DNA of 64,000 nt from Climacium dendroides (lineage: Eukaryota > Streptophyta > Bryopsida > Hypnales > Climaciaceae). The stretch covers positions 19,514,001-19,578,000 of the forward strand of contig OX467088.1 in NCBI GenBank assembly GCA_950106755.1. Direction: 5' to 3'. Below, piece after piece: positions 25,131 to 35,677 of this stretch (position 1 is the first letter of the stretch; the number at the start of each line of letters is the position of its first letter). Both the position numbers and the translations under genes were made by a program. Under the pieces are notes generated by a model. The model had not been told where the DNA came from. It saw only the letters and a program-made list of their open reading frames with translations, and did no database searches.

Positions 25131-27112
25131 AGACAATGCTATGGACGTCGCTACTTGTGCGTAGGTGCGTTTTAAGTGATTTTGTTGCAATTTTGGAAAC
25201 AACTGAACTTCTGAATGTAACCACGGCTAATGTCTTGCGTTGAACCATACTACATATGCACGATTTTGACGACCACAAGACGGATAGTAAGTTATAGGAA
25301 TTGGCATTTGTTGCATGTTTGTTGGTGCCTACAATAACATATCTGAAGCATGCTACAGAAGTAGAAGGGCAATTGTGATGTGCAGGTCTCCGTCAGAATG
25401 AATGGAATCAATTATCCAAGACGATGGTTGATGATAGCTTGTACACAGTTGCGGACACAAATTAGTTTTGTTGAACGCCTTGAAGCATTCAATCATTGTT
25501 TGCATTGGCTTCATAATTGACAACGTTATGTTTAATGAAAGGAAAGAGGCGAGGGATTGGATGTCTCAGCACTTCTGCACGCACGCCGTGTGCCGTCTTA
25601 AAATCTAGGGTGAAACATGTACAACAACGAGGCTTCTGATATCAACAAAAATTGTAATCTGTTTCTATGGACGTCTCTTTTAAAGTAGAATGTGTCGACA
25701 GAACACCATACTTACAACGGGAAAACGTTGCGCTCATGGAACACAACTTCTCATGCACTCTACTGTTGCATACATTATGCTTTTCATTTCAAAGGCAATT
25801 TGTATCGTAGAAGTGGTTCATCATTCCGTCACCCACTACCTATGAACAAATTACGAACAAACTCTAACTTCGAATCAAGTTTGTTGCGAGCGACTACTAA
25901 CAACAAAAAGAACTAGAAATGGTCATTCAAATGCAAAATGTCTATTGGAACTAGTCATGGGCAATGCCCATAGCAGTCACCATAAATTCATAAAAATTGT
26001 ACAATGTTACAGAATACCCTTATTCAACATAAGGCACACCGCTAACCTTTTGCGACTCCTCCACCAAGTTCACCACAGCTTGATTCTCCCAAGACTTGAC
26101 AGTTTTCTTGGCAAAGGAGCTAATGAATGGAACCAACTTCTAAAGCCCATCTCCTAAGGCAGCAGAAAACATAATCTTTCTAACTTAGATGCACAAACCC
26201 ACATACCTAAGCAAACTGAGAAGTCGACTATAGTGTAGGGAAAAGGCATCTGGGAAAGATGCATGGGAAGTTGAAAGAACAAACTTAATGGTTTTAGGTA
26301 AACTGATTATGGTTGTGTCCATTAATAAAATGCTAAAAGGATCTCCATGTCTAAACACCCAAATAATCAGAGAATGAGGCATGAAAATAACAGGGGGATA
26401 ACAGTATAGCACATTACAAGTCTTTAAAGTTAAAACACAGAAAGAGTTGAAGAAATAAACCTTCTCTCAAAAAATCCTTTCTATGGGTAAATGTTACAAT
26501 CTAGATTCTAGGGACTAAAACAATGCCTAACAACTAATCTTGCCTTTGTACCTAATATTAGTGGATATACTGTATACAATATTAGGATTACATACAATAG
26601 GAATACACAAATTTAAAGAAAAGACTATGATATTTAAGACCATACAAAATTAAACTTTACATATATAATCAAAATATAACCCTATAAATGAGCTTTATCA
26701 TAAGTAATTGGCACACCAATACATAATGTAGAGGGCCTTTCCTTGGATTACAAGAAAGTTAATCCCGCGGCACTCCACAATGGAGGACACTTTTCACTCC
26801 TTGGCAAGCTCATTCAATAGGTTTATAATTCAATCAAAATTTATTTAACACAAACTATAACATTCAAGGCCACATAAAACTAAACTTTACATATATATGT
26901 ACAAATTCCAAACTAAAAGAAAAAGAAACTCTTACATAAAACAATAACACTTATCCATTGTAAATTCACTCACCTTGTCATTGTTGCAATTTCAAACTTC
27001 TTTGCAATATGAATAATAATTCTCACCACTTCATTGAAACGATATATAAATATATATATTCGGAATTTACTAAAACATATCCAAATCTTGTCCAGGAATG
27101 TTGAATCTTTGA
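25131..27112. other. Interior of CACTA element, no gene recognised
   Basis: AT-rich with short ORFs only. I see no recognisable domain, and no clear terminal repeats of a nested transposon. AT-rich DNA around 27030-27060 contains a TATATAAATATATATAT run just after the 3' end of the dioxygenase-like pseudogene. Confidence 0.5.
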
Positions 27113-28709
27113 TCATTCAAAATCCCATAGGGAGAATTGTCCTTCTGTCAACTCCTTGGCATACGTAGTCTTCCGGAGTTCAAAATTGGCTCTATACTCA
27201 TAGATGGATTTTTCAACCTTAGTCCCCTTCTGTATAACATCTTCTAAAACTCCATCAACAGGTAAGTTGGATAACCTCCTCACTTGCCGAAACAAAGACG
27301 CTTTTTGGAAAAGTGCCAACCCTATTTGATTTTTCTTCTTCAAAGCCCTAGTACAATGATAGACATCCCCTGCCTTGAAACAAAACACATCACCGCACGT
27401 CTTGCGGTGTCAGGTGTCATGCTTGGGGATAAAGGAGACCTCAAACTCAGGTAAAGCAAAAAATGAATAATCTTCACCTTCTTCCACTACACCTATAAAA
27501 AAAACACTTTGACAATTCATTAAAAAAACAAAGCAAAAACATTTTCTCACAAGTTGAATTCAAAAGTGAATGGACTCACCTTCTTGTAACCATATAATAA
27601 ATCCAATGTCGTAGTCGTCTTGGTCCACATGTGGACGACAATTATAATCCCTAGTAATTGCAAAAGATGTAAAGGGTGAGTTTCCAATTGTCACACAATT
27701 GGTGTGAGGCTTCTCCACCTCCACAATCCTTCTCAGATGTTTAAACACAATTGGAAAGTGGCCCTCCAAGCGATCACAAATAAAACCCACCAACTCCTCT
27801 GACAATTTGTATACATCCTTGTTTTTATGCTTGTACCTACAAAGTCAAAATCCAACAATGCTTAAAAAAATCAAAAATCAAAATCAAATAAAAAATAAGC
27901 ATAAAAATGTTCACAAAGACATTTAGCTTTAAAACAAAGAATTACCATCCGGTGTCACCCATGGCCCTCCGCATGCCAAAGGCCTTCATATTTGAACCCA
28001 CCATCTTTTCTGACCTGTCGACTGAATTACCTTTTCTTTCCAAAAAACATACCACAGCAGTGATAAGGGACAAATCATGCTCCACAAAAATGCCACTCCT
28101 TAAACACCCAATGAAATGATTTGCTGAGGAATCCTCACATAAAATGAAAGGGGAGCCCAATTTCATATACCCCATCATTTGTAAGTTCAAGCCGGCATTA
28201 GTGGATTGCAATTCCACTTGCCAAAGCTTGGCCTTAAAAACCTTCACGGTTGAATCTGCATCATTGAAATCTCCTTCATCAACACCTGAAACCAACCTTG
28301 TGATTGCACCATGTTTTTCTATGTGTTGCAATAGGTCTTTGACTTTGGCATGAATCTCCACATCGCAATCTTCACAGTAGAACTTTTTGTCCCCCTCCAT
28401 CCAACCCATGCCATAATTGTCAAAAATGGGTTGCAAATGATGAATCATCTCATTTTTTTTGTGTCGATTTGACATGTAATGATCTTTAAGACATTTGAAG
28501 TTGATAGGGACTTTGACATTGCAATAACAGCAGAGATCCAAACCATCAGCTGACCCTAAACCCATCTTCAGTTGCCATATAAAACTCTTCTAAAATTTCA
28601 AAACTTCATCCTCTTGCCCTACACCTCCATTTCCTTTCAAACCATCAACTGTCTTCCCTTCTAGACCACGTTGCCTCCTTGCTTCTTTTCTTTTAGCATT
28701 CTTCCCCAT
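27113..28709 (-). pseudogene. Broken gene: two C2H2 zinc fingers plus a 2OG-Fe(II) dioxygenase-like (TET/JBP-type) domain
   Basis: Model, minus strand: 28709-27946, 27836-27580 and 27492-27113. The introns have GT/AG ends and phases agree (467 codons). The N-terminus is basic (MGKNAKRKEARRQRG). An in-frame TAG lies at 28590-28592, so MGLGSADG at 28565 may be the working start. Two zinc fingers follow: CX2CX13HX5H (CCYCNVKV...HYMSNRH) and CX2CX13HX3H. Exon 2 contains FAITRDYNCRPHVDQDD with an HxD metal-binding motif, then GFIIWLQEG. Exon 3 has FALPEFEVSFIP, GDVFCFKAGDVYHC (distal His) and QIGLALFQK. This order (HxD, LPE, GD..F, H, ALFQK) matches the double-stranded beta-helix of TET/JBP-like oxygenases. 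A TGA at 27410-27412 breaks the domain before the distal His. The family call is by eye; a different oxygenase family is possible. Confidence 0.6.
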
Positions 28710-30496
28710 TTTACAACCTAACCAAAAGAACATATTAATAAACCATAAAGAGTGGTCAAGCAAAACAAAAGAACCATTAGACATTAGATACAAAACTTCT
28801 AATACTTAAGCCATATATGCTTATTGTACATTTTCAGCACCAGAACAACAATGATAGTGATGACTGAAAGTGCTTATGAAACACTGGGACATTGTTTCTA
28901 GGGTATAAAGTACACAAACCTCTCGTTTGTTTGCAGCAACTGTTTCCACTATCTCCGACAACTTGTTGTCACAACGACTTTTAAACAAAACCTAATAAGT
29001 TCAAGGAAAACATTTTTTGTAAACCCATGCTAGGATAAAGTTTCTCTACTGCAATATATGTCAAAAAATTACACCTTATAGAAGCAAACCATAGCATGTT
29101 TCATACAATTTCTAATATTCAACATCTCTTAATTTGTCATGCATCATAAAACAAGATGCTATATGTCAAACATGAAGTCATGCAGTAGGGACATGCAAGA
29201 TGCTACATGATGATGATGAAAGAGACTTATAATTTCTTGGAGCTTCATTTGATAATAATGGTTCTAATGTCTAATGGTTCAAAACTTTCAACCTATACCT
29301 CAAAGATTATATTTTTGTCTCCACATGGAGATTTTGAAAATAGACAAACAAGAACACAATTTCATACTTGTTTATGAAGTTCGCAGAAGTGACTATGGCC
29401 TTGTACAAGCAAGAAACGTCCCATCACTTGTTGAGCCGACCATTGTATCTGCTTTCTTCTATCTAGTCATAGCGTATCAGCTCTGTTGTTTGACCATTGA
29501 GTAGAATCTGCTAAGTAATCTTTCCAAAGTTCTTCAACCGACTGTAGTTCACCTGAATCCACCACAACATGCTTTACCCGTGTCAGTCACATTCTCATCA
29601 GGAGAAGCAAACTCTTCCTACAACGATGGGTATATGATGCATACCTAAAGCATTGGAATTCAAAGGTGATCTCTTCCAAACTCATGAAAATGGTGCATAC
29701 CAGATTGAGCCACTACCTCGTATGTGAGAGGAAAAGGGCAGGGATAAAGAAGGGTAGATAGGCCATGGAGACCTGAACACTAAGATTAGACAAATATTCT
29801 GGGTACACAAACGTCAATCTATTAATAAGCAACTACATACCTTTCAAAGCGCTCTTCCCATCAATACTAGGGTTTAGAGTTCGGTCAACCATTTCTATTT
29901 CCTACTCTCATATCCCAGAATTTCAGAACTGAAATTGAATGATTTTGTTTGGAAATGATCCTGTTCACTCACCTCAAGTGAGCTAAAGTTTGTGAAATTG
30001 CAGACAGGGCCCAAGCAGATTCAAGCACGTCGAGGACGGTGGATTGATTCACCCACCCAACCATAAACTTCCTGTAACTTCCTGTAACTTCCTGTAACAC
30101 GAGTAACGCAAGCGTGGTTTTCCATTTAATTCCGTGCCCCCACGCCGGCCGGCCGGAGCCTCACCCCACGTTCCGCTTCCAGTTCAATAGTCTATCGTAT
30201 GCATGCTTCCCAGGCAGCCCCGCCCTTTTGGCGTCATCACCCACTTCCGTTCTGCTCAATTCCTGCTGGATGCATCCCTGGCCGGCCACTCCTACGCTGT
30301 CATCTGGCAAACCCCACTGACCCAAGGATCATCGCAGCGGAAGGGAGGGAGTCATGGCCCTCCCATCAAGGCAAAGCAAGGGCCCACTCAACTTACTCAT
30401 CACGTCCTCAGGCACTGAACCGAAGTCTCTAATTTCTTCATCAACAACCATCGGTTCAAATCTGATAAAGGCAAGGCCGCAGGCCACGCGTCGGCT
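28710..30496. other. Interior of CACTA element, 5' side of the dioxygenase-like pseudogene
   Basis: 28710-29950 is AT-rich and without recognisable genes; part is presumably the old promoter of the pseudogene. A 10-bp unit (CTTCCTGTAA) is repeated three times at 30068-30097. 30110-30480 is GC-richer with short ORFs but no recognised product. Confidence 0.45.
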
Positions 30497-30690
30497 TATT
30501 TTAGGCATATAAATAGCTGTTCCTCCCATTTGCTCAAGAAAGAGAGTCCGTGTTCTATCATAACTCATTCCAGCTAAGAAAAAAAGTGCAGCACTGATTA
30601 ATCCATGAGAAATCATTTGTAAAATAGCTCCATTAAGACCTAAATCTGTCATAGACCCAATACCAATAAGTACAAACCCCTAATTATCTA
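30497..30690 (-). pseudogene. Nuclear plastid DNA fragment: part of ndhD
   Basis: The minus-strand reading gives [19 protein letters not shown], then [15 protein letters not shown] and SYDRTR...MGG...MPKI. This is the conserved internal part of plastid NAD(P)H dehydrogenase subunit 4 (NdhD). About 190 bp are present, with neither end of the gene. Outside it the reading frame loses similarity at once. It is a dead plastid insert, and shows that the plastid (at least when donated) carried ndh genes. Confidence 0.85.
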
Positions 30691-30800
30691 TTTCCCGGGA
30701 GCCCAGCGACGTACCCCCTAGCTAATAGGAGGGGGTAAAATTTTTTTGAATATTTGAAGCGGCTTTATTCCACAAACTATTGCGCAGTGGCATCATCGAG

Positions 30801-30832
30801 GTCGCCGGCTCATTCTTCAACAGGCACGCGGT
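30801..30832 (-). pseudogene. Short plastid 23S rRNA-like fragment
   Basis: The minus strand contains GCGTGCCTGTTGAAGAATGA followed by GCCGGCGAC. I recognise this as a conserved stretch in the first third of plastid 23S rRNA. Similarity stops on both sides after about 32 bp. It is 110 bp from the ndhD scrap, though these genes are not adjacent in plastid genomes, so several fragments may have been joined at insertion. Confidence 0.55.
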
Positions 30833-31018
30833 GCTTTTCGATCGATGATGGGACCGAAGACAAACCACAGGGCACTCCATACAGAGTAAGTCCGAGAGAT
30901 CAGACGCCCGCGCAAGGACCTAAATTCTCACTAGGATGTAAAACCTAATTCGGACCTATGGAAGTCGGGGCTAAACATCCCCATGGCAGTGTCGTGAGGG
31001 AGTACCAGAAATTCTTAC

Positions 31019-31115
31019 CTTTTTCACTTCACAAACAGGCTTGACATTTCTGTTGGGATTGATGAGGCTGACGAACTGTTCCGCATACTGATCTCGAATC
31101 TTGTCGTGCAAATAC
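31019..31115 (-). pseudogene. Captured exon-like fragment of unknown host gene
   Basis: A 97-bp segment has a polypyrimidine-AG acceptor (TTTCTTTCAG) on its 5' side and AAG/GTAAGA donor on its 3' side. One frame is fully open and protein-like: YLHDKIRDQYAEQFVSLINP then NRNVKPVCEVKK. I do not recognise the protein. Upstream DNA (31130-31350) is GC-rich and looks like a leader. CACTA elements often capture host exons; this is the likely origin. Confidence 0.45.
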
Positions 31116-34092
31116 CTGAAAGAAAAAAAATCATAGAAAATGGGAGCTCGCTGGGTTCTGTGGGGGGCTTTGAATTTCAGTGGAAGGCACCAATGAAGTT
31201 ACCGATAGACAGACCGACCAGGGAGGGGCTTCAGGCCAGTTGCAAACTTGCAACAATCGCTCGGTTAGTGCCGAAGCCACGAGAGGAGGGGGATACGAAA
31301 CCCTAACCCTAACCTTAGGTGAGGAAGTTTCGGGAAGGCCAAACAACCCACTGGGGTCAGAACTAGGAGTTTGCCCTCACGCTACTGCTGAATTTTTATA
31401 AAAAAAAACAATTCCTACACAAAGACAAAAACAAGGGAGAGAAAGGGAGAGAAAGGGAAAACATTTTGGGAGACCATATATATGTATTTCTAAATGAATT
31501 TTTATAGGAGTGGGCTACAGAAAAGAGTCTCTAAACTACACCAAAATCAACAAAAAAATACATCCACTATGCTCATCTTATTCTCCTTAAGCAATTATAA
31601 TATTTCCTAGAGTGGAAATCCTAAAAAATCACTTCCTACAATGAATTTACACTAAAAAGTTGGAAGTTCCTGACAAGGTCACTTAATCACTCCATTACTG
31701 TCTTTAAGACATTGATTGTGATCCAAATCACAATCATTGAACCCCCCCCCACCATAATGGGGTCATTCCTTAGGTATCTATTATAGGTCTTACAATTGCA
31801 ATGGGTTGTTCTACCTCACTTTGTTTACTATGAAAGTCAATTGACACCATTGGATGGAGCTTCTTGTAGTCTAGTTGCTTGTTTCACCTATGTAGATATT
31901 TTTGTAGACAAAAGTAAACATACTATTATTGAAATGATAATACCCATAATTATTAGTCATAATTTGGAGTGCAGTTCCTCCACTTACTAGTTAGTGAGAT
32001 CCTTTGGTATTAAACCCTATGTTTCTTGCATGTTTAGAAGTCCAAAACCACTTCAAAATACTTGTACCAAAAGCAAGGCTAAAATCTTCCTTTGTATTTA
32101 TTTTTTAACAAATCCAACCACATGATCCTTTGTTCAACTTGTTCAAGTAAATCATCCCAAAATTTTAGAATGAATACCACCAATTGCAAGTTCCATGTGC
32201 CTAGACTTCAAAATGTATTATTTTTCTAGTTCTTCTAAAAGGTGAAGTTTTTTCCTTTCAACATTTTTAGAAAAAAAAAAGATGTCAATATTTTAGAAAA
32301 TGGGATAAAAATATAAGTAAAAAAAAGTTTAATCCAAAAAGATTTCATACACATCTTTAAAAAAATATGAAATGGAAGTTAGTACTAATGAAAGAAAAAT
32401 CTATTCCACTGATAACTTTTACAAGAAATTGAGAATGTTTAGATCCAATAGTGGGTACATTCTAGTACATTCTAGTAAACAATTAGTATCCTTTACTTTT
32501 ATTTTTATTTGAAAATTTTCAAAATTGAATGCAAAAGACGACTTTATAAGTTCTTTTTACCTTTGTTGGTCATAGGATTAAACTCCTCATAATTTTTACC
32601 TCATTATTTGGAATTGAATGGTTCAAATGTTTTTAAGTAGGTATCAATATGTAAAATTTAAAAAAATTTAATCCATCTTTTTTTATAATGTATTTTTTTG
32701 TGCCCATTTTGACATTGAATTTTTTTAAATCCTTCTAAAGTAGGTTCATTAATCCTTTAGGGGTAGGATTTTGAAGGTTTAATTGAACCAACCTTTATGC
32801 TTGGGTATAGATCCGCAAGGGATTCCAAGAATAAGCATGTCTATGTTTTGTAGTTGATTAATTTTACATTTTGTAACTTTGATTTGTAATTCCATGTATG
32901 AATTCAAAATTTTCATTTATGGTAAATACCAAATTTTAAAAGTTTTTATACAAAGCCAAGCATATGGGTTGGCTCTTTTTACACAATTTTGAGAATCTTT
33001 GGAATTTGGAGAAGCTCCTTTAAAAACATACTTATTTATCCTTAAAAAGAGACCAAAAGTTAAACTCCCTTTCCAAAATCAAGTTGTGACATTCTCTTAT
33101 CAACTTATTGAAGTTATGGAATACAAGTATTTATTCCTATAAATATTTTAGGGGAGTATTGTACCTTTGTAAAAGATAAAAAAAACTTGTTTTTAAATTT
33201 TAGTCTATAAATACTGAGTATTACCTACACCTTTCCAAACACCATTCATTTGCTACCTAATAATACCCTGCTACTAAATGTTATGGTAGATTGTTGGGAA
33301 ATCTATTTCAGTTCCTTATGGTTCAAATAGCTTTTCAATAGTCTTGTTGCAATTTGGTTTTCCTTTCCGTTTCATTTGTTTTAGACTGATCAAACAAAAA
33401 CAAACTCAACTCATGAGTAACTAAAGTAAAGTAAGGACATTGACATAATCTCGTTTGTATTTTTTTCATAATATTAAAAAGCAACAACTAACTGGTTGCC
33501 TCAGCAACTAACTAAATTGCAACACCCGACTGACATGCGCTAATGTTCACTTCATTTCAATGCGCTCCCTAATTATAATTATGAAGTCGGCTTGGCAGCC
33601 TGTTGTTGTGGTGGTATGTTTTTTATTATGTTTATCCGGGGATCTCTGAATGACTACACCCTACCCCTTTTTTATTTATAACAGATGATCTTACGGTGAT
33701 CCTTTTTGTTGTGGTGGTATGATTTTTATTATATTTATCCAAGGATCTTTGGATGACTAGACCTTACACCTTTTTTATTTCTATTAACCATGGACTGCCG
33801 CCAGCGCCATTCTGTGGCGTTTGGATGAGAGTCTAGGGTCATAAGAAGACTATAGAAGTAGTTTTTTCATCCACTTTTTTTGGTAGGATTTTTCATGTTG
33901 GGTTACAAAAAGTATTCAATTGAGTTTTTAGTCTAACTAATGTTTGTTTTCATGTAGCTAAGAAGTAAGTGAAAAAAACGGGTGGCAACAACTGCCATTT
34001 TAGTGTATTTTGCTCCTTGCTCTAAATCTAAAATTTCTCCACAAAAATGACATTTTTGGGGTTTGAGCCCAACTAACGAAATGAAGGCCCTC
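31116..34092. other. Interior of CACTA element, AT-rich, no gene recognised
   Basis: CCCTAACCCTAACC at 31302-31315 is a short telomere-like run in a leader-like GC-rich stretch. A C10 run lies at about 31743-31752. From 31.4 to 34.1 kb the DNA is strongly AT-rich with no coding signal. Confidence 0.45.
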
Positions 34093-34981
34093 TAAGGTGG
34101 AAGCACACAATACCGCACCTGTTCCTAATCTTTGTTCCTAGATGGACAATAAACCATCCCTAGATTTTCATTGAATGGTCCTGACGTGTGTGATAAAGTT
34201 TTCTCTTGTCTTCCCTGTGATTGGATAAGTGCTGAATTTGTCAGAATTCGGATTTGGGTTCATCTACATGACGATTCCAGTGGTCTAGGGGACTGCAACT
34301 TTGAAAATTCATCGAGAATACACGCCAAGTCCGAAATTCTTTTTTTGGGGGTTGAAAATTTATGATTTTCTCTTGCTAATACCACAAAATATTAATTCCT
34401 TGAAATGGTGCCTCCAAGTATGCTGAATTCCTTAAACTGACGGTTTTGGGTGCTTCCACCTTACTTTAGTTTCTACTCCAACTGGAATTTTGGTAAAATT
34501 TATAATATTGAATATTTTATTGCAGTTTGAACTTTGGATGTATTTTCAATATCCATTGTATTCTAATTATAGAAGGACACGGAAATCAAGTTTACACCAT
34601 GATGTTTGACACTGTAATGTACACACATGGTGAAATTTTCAGATTTTTTGAAATAATTTTCTATTTTATGTGATTTTTTCTTCACTTTTTCTTCAAAAAT
34701 TCTCATAAAAATCAATTTATCTCAAAAAAATCTAAAATTTCTGTGAAGTAGAGAAGACATGTACTTTCATCCCTGAAAAATAAATATAAAATTTTTCATA
34801 CATATCTAGGTCAAAAATGGCAACAAACTAAGTGATGAGCAAGGAGGTTTGAAATCAGTGGTTATAGGTCCGTCCTTTAAGGGTTAAGAGATGTCATGGT
34901 GAATTTTCTTAATATTGTGGTAGTATGATTTTTATTATATTTATCTAGGGATCTCCGGATGACTGCACCTTACACCTTTTT
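33602..34981 (+). repeat. Three copies of a ~65-bp motif, two adjacent and one 1.2 kb away
   Basis: Copies at about 33602-33665, 33707-33775 and 34910-34981 each read (T)TGTGGT(G/A)GTATG, TTTTTATTAT(A/G)TTTATC, then GGATCT, GATGACT and CACC. The third copy lies beyond the MITE at 34095-34461. They may be remains of an older tandem structure in the transposon. Confidence 0.65.
34095..34461. mobile_element. 367-bp MITE with TA target duplication, inside the CACTA element
   Basis: The ends are AGGTGGAAGCACACAATACC and, complemented, AGGTGGAAGCACCCAAAACC. TA flanks both sides (34093-34094 and 34462-34463). No transposase is present. TA duplications suggest mobilisation by a Tc1/mariner- or Harbinger-like source. 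A relative with ends AGGTGAAAGCACC sits in a host intron at 60959-61096. Confidence 0.75.
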
Positions 34982-35677
34982 GTAGGATTTCATTATAGAC
35001 TTGTAAGATTTCATTATAGACACGGTACCCCTAGCACATGTGCTACCGATCCATGCGGTGTCCCCAAACAAGGAAAATGTGAACACATGTAGAAGACTAG
35101 GACTGTGCGACATTGATGAGATTCACACAATTTTATACAAATTATACGGGCCTCCTATGAGGAAGCCATATATTTCTGATACAGTAACAGGAATTTACAA
35201 ATTTGGTGTACCTGTACCTTAGAAACACTATTGCAAAGGAACAAGATACCCTGCTCTACGCCCACAAAATGATATTCTCGCATGCACTATATAGTAGTTC
35301 ATGCAAATATGGAAAAAAAAAATTTTAATCACACCATCCAAAGCTATGACAGTTGCAAAAACTTGCACCCGCCCGCACTGCCCGCTGAAACCACTTTCCT
35401 CCATCGTCATGACCTACAGCAACAATGTATCAACATTAGAAAAGGAACTTCTATTACTTCTACAACTATAGTACTGAAAAAACAGATTGTAAAGCTCCAG
35501 TTATTCTATTCCTATAAGCTATGTTGTCATATATTGATTTAGAAAGCCACAGTTCAATATTTTTTCCAAAAGTCCCAGAATCATTTCCGAGTACAAGACA
35601 ACCATCCTTGAACGCAAAGGCAAGCAAGAATCTAAATACTTCTCAGCAAAACAGTTTACTTAGGTCCTACCTTCTTG
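34464..35677. other. 3' flank of the TNPA-like gene
   Basis: AT-rich, no recognised gene. A duplicated word (AAGATTTCATTATAGAC and relatives) is at about 34984-35022. 35040-35220 holds a short open frame without recognisable similarity. Confidence 0.4.

Noticed and set aside
30329..30652. Working ndhD gene
   Set aside because: Only ~190 bp of internal ndhD similarity, then unrelated sequence. It is a plastid DNA scrap.
31302..31315. Interstitial telomere
   Set aside because: Only two and a half CCCTAAC units. Such words are common in plant leaders.
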